This document shows, one piece after another, positions 1-12,615 of a stretch of DNA of 64,000 bases. The position numbers were made by a program, and so were the translations under genes. Each line of letters opens with the position of its first letter. Position 1 is the first letter of the stretch. The notes beneath the pieces are model-generated. The model searched no databases. It was not told where the DNA came from and worked only from the letters and a program-made list of their open reading frames with translations. The DNA is from Neptunomonas japonica JAMM 1380 (GTDB lineage: Bacteria > Pseudomonadota > Gammaproteobacteria > Pseudomonadales > Balneatricaceae): contig NZ_AP014546.1 in the NCBI RefSeq assembly GCF_016592555.1, positions 1-64,000 on the forward strand, given 5' to 3'.

Positions 1-300
1 TAGTCAGGAAACAAATAAAATTGTATAAAAATGTTCATAAGCTATTATTTCATTATATAACAACAAGTTATCCTGTTAATAAGTTATTATATATCATGTT
101 GATTTGCTGTTTGTAAGTCATAAATAGTATAAAAAACATACAATTATTTGTATGTTGGTGTTCATATTATAATATTTACTTAAGTTATGAATATTTAGCA
201 TTGCTGTGTGGATAAGTGCTGTGGATCACTGTAGAATAGCGGCTATATAACAGTAACTTATGCTGTTTTCAGTGCGAATCATTATTTTTGCGGAGAGTTT
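1..300. other. AT-rich dnaA upstream region, probable oriC-side segment
   Basis: The 300 bases before dnaA are very A+T rich, especially 1-200, which has runs such as tattatatatcatg. They hold no credible gene. In Pseudomonas and Oceanospirillales oriC lies between rpmH and dnaA, so this is probably the dnaA-proximal part of the origin plus the dnaA promoter. One perfect and one near-perfect DnaA box lie at 207-228. A possible -10 (TAGAAT, 232-237) follows them. The dnaA start has a good Shine-Dalgarno (GGAGAG, about 292-297). The window starts inside the region, so the whole origin cannot be seen. Confidence 0.6.
207..228 (-). promoter_or_regulatory. Pair of DnaA boxes upstream of dnaA
   Basis: TGTGGATAA at 207-215 is the exact reverse complement of the DnaA box TTATCCACA. 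TGTGGATCA at 220-228 differs from it at one base. They are 13 bp apart in the same orientation and lie just upstream of a TAGAAT -10-like hexamer. That position would suit autorepression of dnaA as well as origin binding. Confidence 0.7.
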
Positions 301-1812
301 ATGTCGGGAGATTTGTGGGAACGTTGTTTGCCTAGCTTGCAAAGTGAGTTCCCTGCCCAGCAGTATAATACTTGGATTCGCCCATTAAGTGCCGATGAAA
401 GCCAAGATTCTGTTGTGGTTCTTCTTGCTCCCAATCGATTCGTTCGTGATTGGGTTAATGATAAATTCCTCTCTCGTATTCGCCAAGTTGTCAGTGATGT
501 ATCCGGCGATATTAGTATTGATGTACGTGTTGATATTGCAGCGATATCTGCCGGCGCTTCTCAAGGACGGCGGATGCCTCCAAGGCCTCGCCCTACTTCG
601 CCGCCACCCGTGTCAGCTTATGTGGAGCCTGCGCAAACAGAATATGAGCAAGCACCACCAATACCTCGTAAAGAAGTAAGCACTCACTCTGCTCCTGTTG
701 CAGTTATACCAGCTCCGCAGCTTGAGTTGGACGTGGGTGTTTCTGAGCCGGGAAGAACGATCGATGTAAATGTTGAGGGTGGCTTGCGTCACCAATCAAA
801 CTTGAATAGAGCATTTACGTTTGAGTCCTTCGTTCAGGGTAAATCTAACCAGTTGGCATTAGCCGCCGCACAACAAGTCGCAGACAACCCAGGTGGTGCT
901 TATAACCCACTCTTTATATATGGTGGTGTTGGTTTAGGTAAAACCCATTTAATGCATGCTGTTGGTATGGAGATGCTGCGTCAGAACCCTAACGCTCATA
1001 TTGTTTATCTGCATTCTGAGCGCTTTGTTGCTGATATGGTTAAAGCATTGCAGCTAAACGCCATTAATGACTTTAAACGTTACTACCGTTCTGTTGATGC
1101 CTTGTTGATAGATGATATTCAGTTTTTTGCAGGCAAAGAGCGCTCCCAAGAAGAATTTTTCCACACCTTCAATGCGTTGCTTGAAGGTGGCCAGCAGATG
1201 ATTCTGACTAGTGATCGTTACCCTAAAGAGATTAACGGTGTTGAAGAACGTTTAAAATCACGTTTTGGCTGGGGCTTAACAGTGGCTGTTGAACCACCGG
1301 AATTAGAAACACGCGCCGCTATCGTCATGAAGAAAGCGGCTGAGGCAAAAATTGTATTGCCAGATGATGCTGCTTTCTTCCTTGCACAGAAGATTCGTTC
1401 TAATGTTCGTGAGCTTGAAGGAGCGCTTAAACGTGTCATAGCGAACGCTCATTTTACAGGTAATGCAATAACTACGCCTTTCATTAAAGAATCATTGAAA
1501 GACTTACTGGCATTACAGGATAAACAAGTTAGTATTGACAATATTCAGCGTGTGGTCGCGGAGTATTATAAAATTAAGATATCCGATTTGTTATCTAAGC
1601 GCAGAAGCCGCTCGGTAGCACGTCCACGTCAGGTTGCGATGAGCATCTCTAAAGAACTCACTAATCACAGTTTACCTGAGATTGGGAATGCTTTTGGTGG
1701 TCGCGATCATACGACAGTGTTACACGCTTGCCGTAAAATCAAAGAGTTGCGGGAAAGCGAACCGGATATTAGAGAAGATTATCAGAACCTGCTACGTCAT
1801 CTGACGGCGTAG
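301..1812 (+). CDS. dnaA: Chromosomal replication initiator protein DnaA
   Basis: This is the AAA+ initiator that binds DnaA boxes at oriC, melts the duplex and loads DnaB helicase. All four domains are visible. Domain I is residues 1 to about 85. A proline-rich linker spans about 92-150. The AAA+ core has Walker A GGVGLGKT at 208-215 and Walker [10 protein letters not shown] near 270. The C-terminal helix-turn-helix carries the DnaA signature GGRDHTTV at about 466-473. The length of 503 aa is normal for gammaproteobacteria. The ATG has GGAGAG five bases upstream. It leads the dnaA-dnaN-recF-gyrB cluster, and upstream DnaA boxes suggest autoregulation. Confidence 0.98.
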   Translation: MSGDLWERCLPSLQSEFPAQQYNTWIRPLSADESQDSVVVLLAPNRFVRDWVNDKFLSRIRQVVSDVSGDISIDVRVDIAAISAGASQGRRMPPRPRPTSPPPVSAYVEPAQTEYEQAPPIPRKEVSTHSAPVAVIPAPQLELDVGVSEPGRTIDVNVEGGLRHQSNLNRAFTFESFVQGKSNQLALAAAQQVADNPGGAYNPLFIYGGVGLGKTHLMHAVGMEMLRQNPNAHIVYLHSERFVADMVKALQLNAINDFKRYYRSVDALLIDDIQFFAGKERSQEEFFHTFNALLEGGQQMILTSDRYPKEINGVEERLKSRFGWGLTVAVEPPELETRAAIVMKKAAEAKIVLPDDAAFFLAQKIRSNVRELEGALKRVIANAHFTGNAITTPFIKESLKDLLALQDKQVSIDNIQRVVAEYYKIKISDLLSKRRSRSVARPRQVAMSISKELTNHSLPEIGNAFGGRDHTTVLHACRKIKELRESEPDIREDYQNLLRHLTA

Positions 1813-1840
1813 TACCGGAGCGGAATAAAGGTAGATTGCC

Positions 1841-2944
1841 ATGAAATTCGTTATTTCACGTGAAGCACTAATTAAACCGCTGCAATTGGTAGCGGGTGTG
1901 GTGGAGCGTCGTCAGACACTTCCAGTGTTGTCCAATATTTTATTGGTTGCTGAAGATCATAAACTGTCGATGACAGGGACCGATCTTGAAGTTGAGCTGG
2001 TTGGTTGTGTGATGCTTGATGAACCCGCAGAGCCGGGTTCTATCACCGTGCCAGCGCGTAAGCTTATGGATATTTGTAAATCACTTTCTGATGATGCACA
2101 GATTGAAATGACGCTTACTGGCCAAAAAATGATTATTAAATCTGGTCGCAGTCGCTTTACGCTGTCTACCTTGCCAGCTGTTGAGTTTCCAAATGTTGAA
2201 GATAGCCCGCAAACATTTGACCTGACTTTGTCACAAGGACAATTGCGTTACCTGATTGAGCAAACGGGTTTCTCGATGGCTCAACAGGATGTTCGTTACT
2301 ACCTAAATGGTATGCTCTTGGAGATTGCTGACGGCTCATTACGTACGGTAGCTACTGATGGGCACCGTTTGGCAACGAGCGTTGCTAGTGTTGAAACGGA
2401 TCAACAAACGGCTCAACAGATTATTGTTCCTCGTAAAGGGATTCTAGAATTGGCGCGTTTGCTTCAACATGGCGATGAGCCGCTTAAGTTAGTCGTGGGT
2501 GCTAATCATATTCGTGCTCATGTAGGTGATTTTATCTTCACCTCTAAGTTAGTTGATGGGAAGTTCCCAGACTACCAGCGTGTTATTCCTCGTAACGGGG
2601 ATAAATACGTATTGGGTGATCGCCAAGCCTTGCGTAAAGTGTTTAGTCGTATCGCGATTCTCTCAAACGAGAAGTACCGTGGTGTTCGTTTGACGTTGAC
2701 CAGTGGCTTCTTGCAAGTAATGGCCAATAACCCAGAGCAAGAGGAAGCAGAAGAAACTATCGCTATCGATTATGAAGGTGACTCTCTTGAGATCGGCTTC
2801 AATGTTAATTACTTGCTTGACGCGCTATCTATCCTAAATTCTGATGTGGTTCGTTTTACCCTGTCTGATTCTAATAGCAGTGCATTAATCGAAGGCTATG
2901 ATGAAGAGGGTAACCTCTACGTTGTCATGCCGATGAGAATGTAA
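1841..2944 (+). CDS. dnaN: DNA polymerase III beta subunit (sliding clamp)
   Basis: This is the ring-shaped processivity clamp that tethers DNA polymerase III and repair polymerases to DNA. The 367-aa protein starts MKFVISREALIKPLQLVAGVV and ends VVMPMRM. The start and the PMR(M/L) end are both hallmarks of the family, and its length is typical. The internal run ATDGHRLA (about residue 170) is the conserved hydrophobic-pocket region that takes clamp-binding peptides. The gene starts 28 bp after dnaA with AAAGGTAG upstream, so co-transcription with dnaA and recF is likely. Confidence 0.98.
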   Translation: MKFVISREALIKPLQLVAGVVERRQTLPVLSNILLVAEDHKLSMTGTDLEVELVGCVMLDEPAEPGSITVPARKLMDICKSLSDDAQIEMTLTGQKMIIKSGRSRFTLSTLPAVEFPNVEDSPQTFDLTLSQGQLRYLIEQTGFSMAQQDVRYYLNGMLLEIADGSLRTVATDGHRLATSVASVETDQQTAQQIIVPRKGILELARLLQHGDEPLKLVVGANHIRAHVGDFIFTSKLVDGKFPDYQRVIPRNGDKYVLGDRQALRKVFSRIAILSNEKYRGVRLTLTSGFLQVMANNPEQEEAEETIAIDYEGDSLEIGFNVNYLLDALSILNSDVVRFTLSDSNSSALIEGYDEEGNLYVVMPMRM

Positions 2945-2991
2945 GATAGGATGACTTGTGTGGAGTCGGTTTCGGCTTCACGCTACACTTT

Positions 2992-6518
<3,527 letters not shown>

Positions 6519-6546
6519 CTTTAAAAACCTCTAGAGTTTAAATATT

Positions 6547-6572
6547 AAAAGCAGCCGATTGGCTGCTTTTTT
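6547..6572 (+). terminator. Rho-independent terminator after gyrB
   Basis: The stem AAGCAGCC / GGCTGCTT has the tetraloop GATT and is followed by six T. It closes the dnaA-gyrB operon. The A-run on the other side would also let it stop leftward transcription from the regulator gene at 6658. Confidence 0.85.
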
Positions 6573-6657
6573 ACTTTCAGTAGCATTAGGCATTCTTCTG
6601 TCATACTCGTTTTCTTTCTGCTTCATATAGAGCTGGTTGACAATATTTGTCAGTCGG

Positions 6658-7668
6658 CTAAGACTCAACGGCGTTAAAAGGAAGGTATCTTACCTTAAAG
6701 CGCTTTTCATAGTCACTGGGTGTTACTTTTATCAACCGGACAAAGGATCGTCTCATCCCCTCTTCGTTGCCAAAACCACACTGCTTGGCGATAACTTTTA
6801 TTGATATCTTCCCATTTTCTAACATAGTACGTGCTGCTTCTACGCGCATCGCTTCAACTGCTTTAGCTGGGGTTTGCTTTGTTTCAGCAACATACAGCCG
6901 CGCAAAGTTTCGAGCACTCATTAACGCTTGATTTGCTAAGGTTGAAACACGAAGGTCTTGATCAAGATTACAGCGCATCCATTGATGAAGACTATCGAAA
7001 CGCCCGTTACCATCCGCAGTCTGTACTTTTAAAGCTTCGCTGAATTGTGATTGCCCTCCGGGTCGAACAACGTAGGTCACTAATGATCGTGCTAAATAGA
7101 GTGCAGCTGACCTACCTAAATCATCGCAGACCATAGCTAATGCCATATCAAGCCCGGCAGTAACACCTGCAGAGGTCCATACATTACGATCGTTAATAAA
7201 GATGGGTTCCGGCTCTACTTTTATATCGGGGTACGATGCGCCAAGCTCCTCACAAGATTCCCAATGAGTAACCGCGCGATAGCCTTTGAGTAAGCCACAT
7301 GCCGCTAATACAAAGGCGCCGCTGCATATTGAGCCTATTCTTTTTGATTTAGACGCTAGTTCAGTGATACTTGCTAAAAGGTCAGTGTTTTGGCTAGCTA
7401 TTCTCGCGCCTAAGCCCCCGACAACGATTAGAGTATCAATATGTTGCTCTGTCCACTCCAATATAGGCTCAGTGGACAGTGAAACAGGGGTGTCAGAATT
7501 AATCGAGTTGCCGTCTAGAGATAAAATAACGGTTTTATATACCGCAACACCTCTCTCATCCAAGGCGTCTGTAAAGACCTGTAGAGGGCCTGCAAGGTCA
7601 AGTAGCTTGATATTTGGATACACTATAAAGGCAATGATAGGCCGTTGTTTATTGTATTGAGATAGCAT
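6658..7668 (-). CDS. GlxA family transcriptional regulator (DJ-1/PfpI plus AraC HTH)
   Basis: This 336-aa two-domain regulator is built like GlxA, CdhR and ArgR(Pseudomonas)-type activators. Residues about 10-190 form a DJ-1/PfpI class I amidotransferase-like fold with the nucleophile-elbow stretch GSICSGAFVLAACGLL, then RAVTHWESCEEL. Residues about 225-325 are an AraC/XylS helix-turn-helix pair (ISIKVIAKQCGFGNEEGMRRSF, then VTPSDYEKRF). In this family the first domain usually senses a small nitrogenous ligand rather than acting as an enzyme. The target is unknown, because neither neighbour (gyrB, DUF1272 gene) is an obvious regulated catabolic gene. It is monocistronic. Confidence 0.88.
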   Translation of the reverse strand: MLSQYNKQRPIIAFIVYPNIKLLDLAGPLQVFTDALDERGVAVYKTVILSLDGNSINSDTPVSLSTEPILEWTEQHIDTLIVVGGLGARIASQNTDLLASITELASKSKRIGSICSGAFVLAACGLLKGYRAVTHWESCEELGASYPDIKVEPEPIFINDRNVWTSAGVTAGLDMALAMVCDDLGRSAALYLARSLVTYVVRPGGQSQFSEALKVQTADGNGRFDSLHQWMRCNLDQDLRVSTLANQALMSARNFARLYVAETKQTPAKAVEAMRVEAARTMLENGKISIKVIAKQCGFGNEEGMRRSFVRLIKVTPSDYEKRFKVRYLPFNAVES

Positions 7669-7751
7669 GGCAGTAAATGAGGTTATTGTGGCATTTTTGC
7701 CAAAAATAAAATTGCTATTCTAAACATCAAGTCACTGAATAGGAAACAGGA

Positions 7752-8000
7752 ATGCTTATTTTAAAACCAAACTGCGAATGCTGTGATGTTGATCTGCCTC
7801 CGGAAAGCCTCAACGCTAGAATATGCAGCTTTGAGTGCACTTTTTGTAATGATTGTGCTGATGTAAAGTTTGACGGAGTATGCCCAAACTGCGGTGGTGG
7901 GTTTGTACCGCGGCCAATACGGCCGATTAGACACCTAGAGAAGCACCCAGCATCAAGGGTGCGTTTCAATAAAATTCATGCGGAATGTTTTAGCAAATAA
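7752..8000 (+). CDS. DUF1272 domain-containing zinc-ribbon-like protein
   Basis: This small 82-aa protein matches the DUF1272 pattern. It starts with MLILKPNCECC and has four paired cysteine motifs: CECC, CSFECTFC, CNDC and CPNCGGG. They are followed by the RPIRP stretch typical of the family. The spacing suggests one or two structural zinc sites. The cellular function is not known. It has a strong ribosome site (AGGAAACAGGA) directly before the ATG. It is a single gene, divergent from the GlxA-type regulator and closed by a terminator. Confidence 0.88.
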   Translation: MLILKPNCECCDVDLPPESLNARICSFECTFCNDCADVKFDGVCPNCGGGFVPRPIRPIRHLEKHPASRVRFNKIHAECFSK

Positions 8001-8005
8001 CGTAT

Positions 8006-8036
8006 AAAAAAACCGCTCTTATTGAGCGGTTTTTTG
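8006..8036. terminator. Bidirectional terminator between DUF1272 gene and nhaA
   Basis: ACCGCTC and GAGCGGT form a 7-bp stem around TTATT. It has an A-run on the left and a T-run on the right, so it can serve both the rightward DUF1272 gene and the leftward nhaA gene. Confidence 0.85.
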
Positions 8037-8062
8037 TTTATTCTTAGATGTTACTTCAAGGC

Positions 8063-9472
8063 CTAATGATGAAGCGTTTCAGGCTCTAATTCTTGACCCT
8101 CATCTTCGGTGTGCGTTTTTTTAGACGTTAGATAAAGCCACGTAAATCCGACTAAGCCTGCGGTGAGTGAAGCAAATAGAATCCCCGTTTTAGCCATCAG
8201 TAAGTCTTGAGGGTGGTTTACAAAGCCCAATTCGGCGATAAAAATAGACATGGTGAATCCTATTCCGCCCATAAATGAAACACCAATAATATGGTTCATA
8301 TTGAGGCCTTTAGGAAGCTCGCTTACTCCCAATTTTACAGCAGCCCAGGTGAAGCCAGCGATCCCGATTAGCTTCCCGAATACTAAGCCTAAGCCTATAC
8401 CCATAGCTACGGGGTGAGATAAAACGCCACCAATATTGCCAAAGTCTATAGGTACGCCTGCATTGGCAAGCGCAAAAATAGGGATGACGAGATAGGCTGA
8501 TGAAAGATGTAGTTTGAGCTCAAGGGTTTGAGCTGGTGCTTGTACTAGATTAACACCATTACCAAGCGCTCGGACACGTGAGCGTAGAGCATCATTAACG
8601 AGTATATTTTCATTCTTTTTAAAGGCTGATTTTATTTTCTCTACACCTTCCTGAATTTGAGAAAGGAAGCGCTTTGGATCATATTTGGGCTTCATGGGAA
8701 TAGTAAAGGCCAATATAACCCCTGCTAATGTGGCATGAATACCGCTCTTTAGCATGGCTATCCACAGGATGATGCCTATGAGTATATAAGGTAGTAAGGT
8801 GCGCACGCCTCCTAAGTTGAAGCAGACTAAAATGAAAATTGAGAACCCAGCCAACATTAGTGCTGTTATGTTGAGGCTTTCGGTATAAAAAAGCGCAATG
8901 ACTATTACCGCACCCAAGTCATCAACAATAGCTAGAGCGACAAGAAACATCAGAAGACTTTGCGGAACTCTATTGCCTAATAACGCTAAGGCTCCTAACG
9001 CAAATGCTATATCCGTGGCCATTGGGATGCCCCATCCATCGAGGGTATGGCCGCTTGGGTTGATGGATATATAAATCAAAGCGGGAACTAGCATTCCGCC
9101 AACAGCAGCAATAATTGGTAGCAATGCCTGTTTCACATTGGCAAGCTCGCCCACTAGAAGCTCACGTTTTAACTCCAGTCCTACTACAAGAAAAAATATG
9201 GCCATGAGGCCGTCATTGATCCAGTGGTGCAGTGATTTTGATAGCTGGAAATTTTCTAGCCCAATAGTGAAATAGAGCATAAAAAAGTCATGATAGTGAT
9301 GAGCCATCGAACTGTTGGCAATGAACAGAGCGATAACAGCACAAAGCATCAGCAAAACACCACTGGTCGTTTGTCTGTGAATAAATTCATCTATGGGTGA
9401 GAGCACCTTGTCAAATGCTCGCTCCCAAGGCGCTATGTATTCTTTCCCTAAAAGCCTGCGCTTGCGCTTCAT
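8063..9472 (-). CDS. nhaA: Na+/H+ antiporter NhaA
   Basis: This inner-membrane electrogenic antiporter exports Na+ (or Li+) in exchange for two H+, for pH and salt homeostasis in a marine cell. The 469-aa protein has about 12 hydrophobic segments. It has the conserved ATDIAFALG stretch (counterpart of Asp133 in E. coli) and VDDLGAVIVIALFYT (the Asp163/Asp164 pair). PMATDIAFALGALALLGNRVP and GGIGFTMSIF are also family hallmarks. It is longer than E. coli NhaA (388 aa), with an extended N-terminus and a hydrophilic insertion around residues 265-305. GGGAG lies ahead of the ATG, and the gene stands alone. Confidence 0.95.
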   Translation of the reverse strand: MKRKRRLLGKEYIAPWERAFDKVLSPIDEFIHRQTTSGVLLMLCAVIALFIANSSMAHHYHDFFMLYFTIGLENFQLSKSLHHWINDGLMAIFFLVVGLELKRELLVGELANVKQALLPIIAAVGGMLVPALIYISINPSGHTLDGWGIPMATDIAFALGALALLGNRVPQSLLMFLVALAIVDDLGAVIVIALFYTESLNITALMLAGFSIFILVCFNLGGVRTLLPYILIGIILWIAMLKSGIHATLAGVILAFTIPMKPKYDPKRFLSQIQEGVEKIKSAFKKNENILVNDALRSRVRALGNGVNLVQAPAQTLELKLHLSSAYLVIPIFALANAGVPIDFGNIGGVLSHPVAMGIGLGLVFGKLIGIAGFTWAAVKLGVSELPKGLNMNHIIGVSFMGGIGFTMSIFIAELGFVNHPQDLLMAKTGILFASLTAGLVGFTWLYLTSKKTHTEDEGQELEPETLHH

Positions 9473-9575
9473 TATGATCTCCCTCTGAGATTTAGCTCAA
9501 ACTGTATAAAACTCACAAAAGACGTATGTTTAATTATTTCGCGCAAGATTTCACCTATTTATTGCCAATTAGCAC

Positions 9576-9983
9576 TTATGACTGCTGGCAAGGATAAAGA
9601 TTTCGTAAAGCCAGATAAACAGAGCTGGCTTTTTGTAAGTCTTTGCTACTATTCGCGCTTTTAACTTCTTTAATAATAGCGCTTATTACCGTTTTTTCTG
9701 AAGTTTCTTTTGGGATACAAAAACCGGCATAGTATGTGGCTGGTACAGCGGCTTGGCGCTCACCTACACGAGTTTTGAATGCCCTTTTGAAAAAGTCTGA
9801 TGGCTCATCGTTTTTAATATAAGTATTAAACCGTTTAATAATTACACGGTCGGTCAACTGCGCCCCAGCTAAAAAACCGGCAACATAGCTACTATCTATA
9901 TCATCATTTTGTATATTTTCTGCAAGTAAAGCTGGGGAAAACAAACAAGCCAATATTGTGAAGATGTGTGCAAATTTTTTCAT
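9576..9983 (-). CDS. Secreted protein resembling Rap1a/Tai-family immunity proteins
   Basis: This 135-aa protein has a clear signal peptide (MKKFAHIFTILACLFSPALLA). The mature part begins with a YVAGFLAGA motif and has a central GFCIP. It then has a segment of the pattern VISAIIKEVK...SASSVYLALRNLYPC. A YxxGxxxG start, a C(I/L)P motif and a C-terminal (F/Y)PC are what the Rap1a/Tai family looks like. That family contains periplasmic immunity proteins against type VI amidase effectors and many orphan members. No effector or T6SS gene is in the window, so an immunity role is only a family-based guess. Two cysteines could form the conserved disulfide. Confidence 0.6.
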   Translation of the reverse strand: MKKFAHIFTILACLFSPALLAENIQNDDIDSSYVAGFLAGAQLTDRVIIKRFNTYIKNDEPSDFFKRAFKTRVGERQAAVPATYYAGFCIPKETSEKTVISAIIKEVKSANSSKDLQKASSVYLALRNLYPCQQS

Positions 9984-10167
9984 TATTTCACCTCAGGTGT
10001 TAAATGACGAGATTACTGACATTATCGTTGACTGCTTTTCTCTCAACTTGAAAAACTGGAATGCTAGAAAGAGCGATAGAATTATTATGTGGTGCTTTTT
10101 ATATAGATAGAAATTGATATTAACTATGTTATAAATAGATAATAATCTATGTTTTGGGTCGCTTTTT

Positions 10168-11106
10168 ATGGCTAAGTTACACTCCCGGATTGGAACATTC
10201 CGGCAATTAGAGATTTTACTGGCTGTCTACCAGACGGGATCAATCACCGCTGCTTCGAAAAAGTTGTTCTTAACGCAACCGACAGTGTCTATGCAGCTTA
10301 AAAAACTGTCTGATGCGGTAGGAGTACCTATCTACAATCATGTAGGGCGTAAGCTAGTATTTACACAGGCTGGCTTAGAAGTTATCAACAGTGCTCGTGA
10401 TGTTTTAAATGGGATCGAGCGGCTCGAAATGAAGCTATCCGATATTCAAGGGTTGAAGGCGGGCACATTGCGTTTGGCGGTTGTTACTACTGCAAAATAT
10501 TTTATACCGCACCTATTGGGGGAGTTTTTAAAGCTCTATCCTGATATTGATATAAATTTTAAAGTTGGTAACCGTCAGCAGATCATGGATCGGTTAGCGA
10601 CAGGTGAGGATGACTTCTATGTTTTCAATCACCCACCTGAAAGTTCTACGCTGCATTTGCATGAATTTTTACCGAACCCTTTGGTAGCGATTGCTCAAAA
10701 GAATCATCCGCTTGCTAATGAAAAAAGTATTCCGTTAGAAATTTTTGCTGATCAGCCGTTTTTGATCCGCGAGGCAGGGTCTGGAACTCGCCATGCAATA
10801 GAGCAGCACTTTTCACAGCATGGGATTATACCAAATGTGAGGATGACCATAGAAAGCAATGAAGCCATCAAGCATGCGGTGATGTCTGGCCTCGGTGTTT
10901 CTATTCTCTCCAGCCATACGCTTGCGTTTGGCGGTAGTGGCGGCTTGGTTGTGCTGGACGTACAGCAATTACCTATTACAACTAAGTGGTATCTTGCAAA
11001 CTTACAGGTTAAAAAGCTGTCTGTCGTTGCACATACATTTTTTGAGTATATAACAGCTTATGAAAGAGAGAGCATGCTCTCGCAGATGCAGGAAAAGTAT
11101 AAGTAA
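10168..11106 (+). CDS. LysR family transcriptional regulator (CbbR/CysB-like subgroup)
   Basis: This 312-aa protein is a LysR-type regulator. The winged HTH is residues 8-70 (TFRQLEILLAVYQTGSITAASKKLFLTQPTVSMQ), followed by a periplasmic-binding-protein-like effector domain. The starting phrase FRQLEILLAVY and the segment LAVVTTAKYFIPHLLGEFLKLYPDI are typical of the CbbR/RbcR-like branch. No CO2-fixation gene is near, so the target is open. It is convergent with lysA (43 bp apart, terminator between) and divergent from the Rap1a/Tai-like gene. The start is ATG at 10168 without a strong Shine-Dalgarno. Confidence 0.88.
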   Translation: MAKLHSRIGTFRQLEILLAVYQTGSITAASKKLFLTQPTVSMQLKKLSDAVGVPIYNHVGRKLVFTQAGLEVINSARDVLNGIERLEMKLSDIQGLKAGTLRLAVVTTAKYFIPHLLGEFLKLYPDIDINFKVGNRQQIMDRLATGEDDFYVFNHPPESSTLHLHEFLPNPLVAIAQKNHPLANEKSIPLEIFADQPFLIREAGSGTRHAIEQHFSQHGIIPNVRMTIESNEAIKHAVMSGLGVSILSSHTLAFGGSGGLVVLDVQQLPITTKWYLANLQVKKLSVVAHTFFEYITAYERESMLSQMQEKYK

Positions 11107-11131
11107 AAGCAGCCCGGCGGCTGCTTGTTTA
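11107..11131. terminator. Terminator between LysR regulator and lysA
   Basis: The stem AAGCAGCC / GGCTGCTT surrounds CGGC and is followed by GTTT. It sits between two convergent genes. Its arms are the same as those of the gyrB terminator. Confidence 0.7.
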
Positions 11132-11148
11132 TTAAGAGTGATGTAACC

Positions 11149-12408
11149 TTACTGCTCATATTCTATGAGTTGGGCTTGCGTGATCTCTTTACGAATAACC
11201 TGCATTTCAGTACCGCTAACCAGTAGCTCCGGTAGAATACTTCGGCTGTTATAAGCCGAACTCATCACAGCCCCATAAGCACCCGTGCAGAGAAAAGCAA
11301 CGAGCTCTCCTGCTTTCAGTGATTTACTTAGTGGGTAGTTTCGCGTAAAGGTATCAGTGCTTTCGCAAATAGGGCCGACAATGTCATAGTGACGCATTGC
11401 AGAGTCGTTATTAGTGTCGGTTGATACAATCGGATGCGATGCTTGGTAGAGTGCCGGCCGCATTAAATCGTTCATAGCTGCATCAAGAATTAGGAATGGG
11501 TTGGGCTGTGCTTCTTTGATGTAGGTTATACGTGAAACCAACACACCCGCATTGGCGACTAAAGAGCGCCCTGGTTCAACGATAATACGGCCTTTAAAGC
11601 CGGCTGTAGAGCGCGCTATATCTTGCGCAACTGATGATAAATCTAAGTGTGCTCCATCTCCATAATCGACGCCGAATCCCCCTCCTAGATCAAGGCTGTT
11701 AATAGAAAAGCCCGCTTCTTCAAGTTTTGCTGTCAGAGCCATCAACTTATCAATTGCTTGGGAGTAAGGAGCAACGCTTTGGATTTGTGAGCCTATATGC
11801 ATTGCTAACCCATTTAACTTTATCCAAGGGTGGTCTGCATAGCGCTGATAGAGAGATAAGGCCTGTTCTATTGTGATGCCGAATTTATTCCCTTTGCTAC
11901 CTGTGGTTATGTTTTTATGAGTATCGACTGCTACATCAGGATTAACCCGAAGTGCCGCGTTAATTGGTCTCGCATGTTGTGTTGCCAACGTAGCGAGCAT
12001 TTCCAGCTCCTCTACTGACTCAACATTGAACTGACCAACACCTGCATGAATAGCCAACGTGAATTCGGCTGCCGTTTTACCTACCCCAGAAAATATCATT
12101 GATTTCTCAGGTATACCGGCAGCTTGAGCACGCAGTAGTTCTCCGCTAGATACGAGGTCAACGCCTAACCCTTGGTCGGCTATTAGCCTTAAAATACTTA
12201 GATTGCTGTTAGCTTTCATCGCATAGTGGATATCAATACTATGGGGCTGGAACGCTGTTTGGCAGCGATGGATATTGGATAAGAGTTGGGCTTTAGAGTA
12301 GCAATAAAAAGGTGTATTAACCTTTGCCGCAATCGACTCGATACTACATGCTTCGATGTGCAGCTGGCCTTTAGTATAGATAATATGTTCAGTGAGTGGC
12401 GGTGTCAT
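11149..12408 (-). CDS. lysA: Diaminopimelate decarboxylase
   Basis: This PLP-dependent fold-III decarboxylase converts meso-diaminopimelate to L-lysine, the last step of lysine synthesis. The PLP lysine is in HYAMKANSN (about residue 64). The phosphate-binding glycine stretch is GGGFGVDYG, and HIGSQ and EPGRSLVANAGVLV are conserved. The catalytic/substrate loop includes CESTDTF and GAYGAVMSSAYN. The 419-aa length is normal. It stands alone here, not in the usual lptM/lppL-lysA-dapF-xerC cluster. It is divergent from an Lrp-type regulator, which could control it. Confidence 0.96.
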   Translation of the reverse strand: MTPPLTEHIIYTKGQLHIEACSIESIAAKVNTPFYCYSKAQLLSNIHRCQTAFQPHSIDIHYAMKANSNLSILRLIADQGLGVDLVSSGELLRAQAAGIPEKSMIFSGVGKTAAEFTLAIHAGVGQFNVESVEELEMLATLATQHARPINAALRVNPDVAVDTHKNITTGSKGNKFGITIEQALSLYQRYADHPWIKLNGLAMHIGSQIQSVAPYSQAIDKLMALTAKLEEAGFSINSLDLGGGFGVDYGDGAHLDLSSVAQDIARSTAGFKGRIIVEPGRSLVANAGVLVSRITYIKEAQPNPFLILDAAMNDLMRPALYQASHPIVSTDTNNDSAMRHYDIVGPICESTDTFTRNYPLSKSLKAGELVAFLCTGAYGAVMSSAYNSRSILPELLVSGTEMQVIRKEITQAQLIEYEQ

Positions 12409-12615
12409 TATGAAGACCTATATGATGGTAAAAGACGTTGTCGATGTATTTATAAGATTACGAAAATAGGCCTTTGAGTACTGCTGCCAAATACGCCGAA
12501 TTTGCTGTTAAAGTGACGTTATTTCAGTAAAAATGCCGTGAATAGAAGCAATTTATCAGTCGAGATGATTTGTGCTGTTCGTTTGTGAAAACATGAAAGT
12601 AATGAGAGAGCTGTA

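Noticed and set aside
7286..7660. Open frame of 124 codons opposite the GlxA-type regulator
   Set aside because: It overlaps fully with a well-supported gene and has no start signal or domain.
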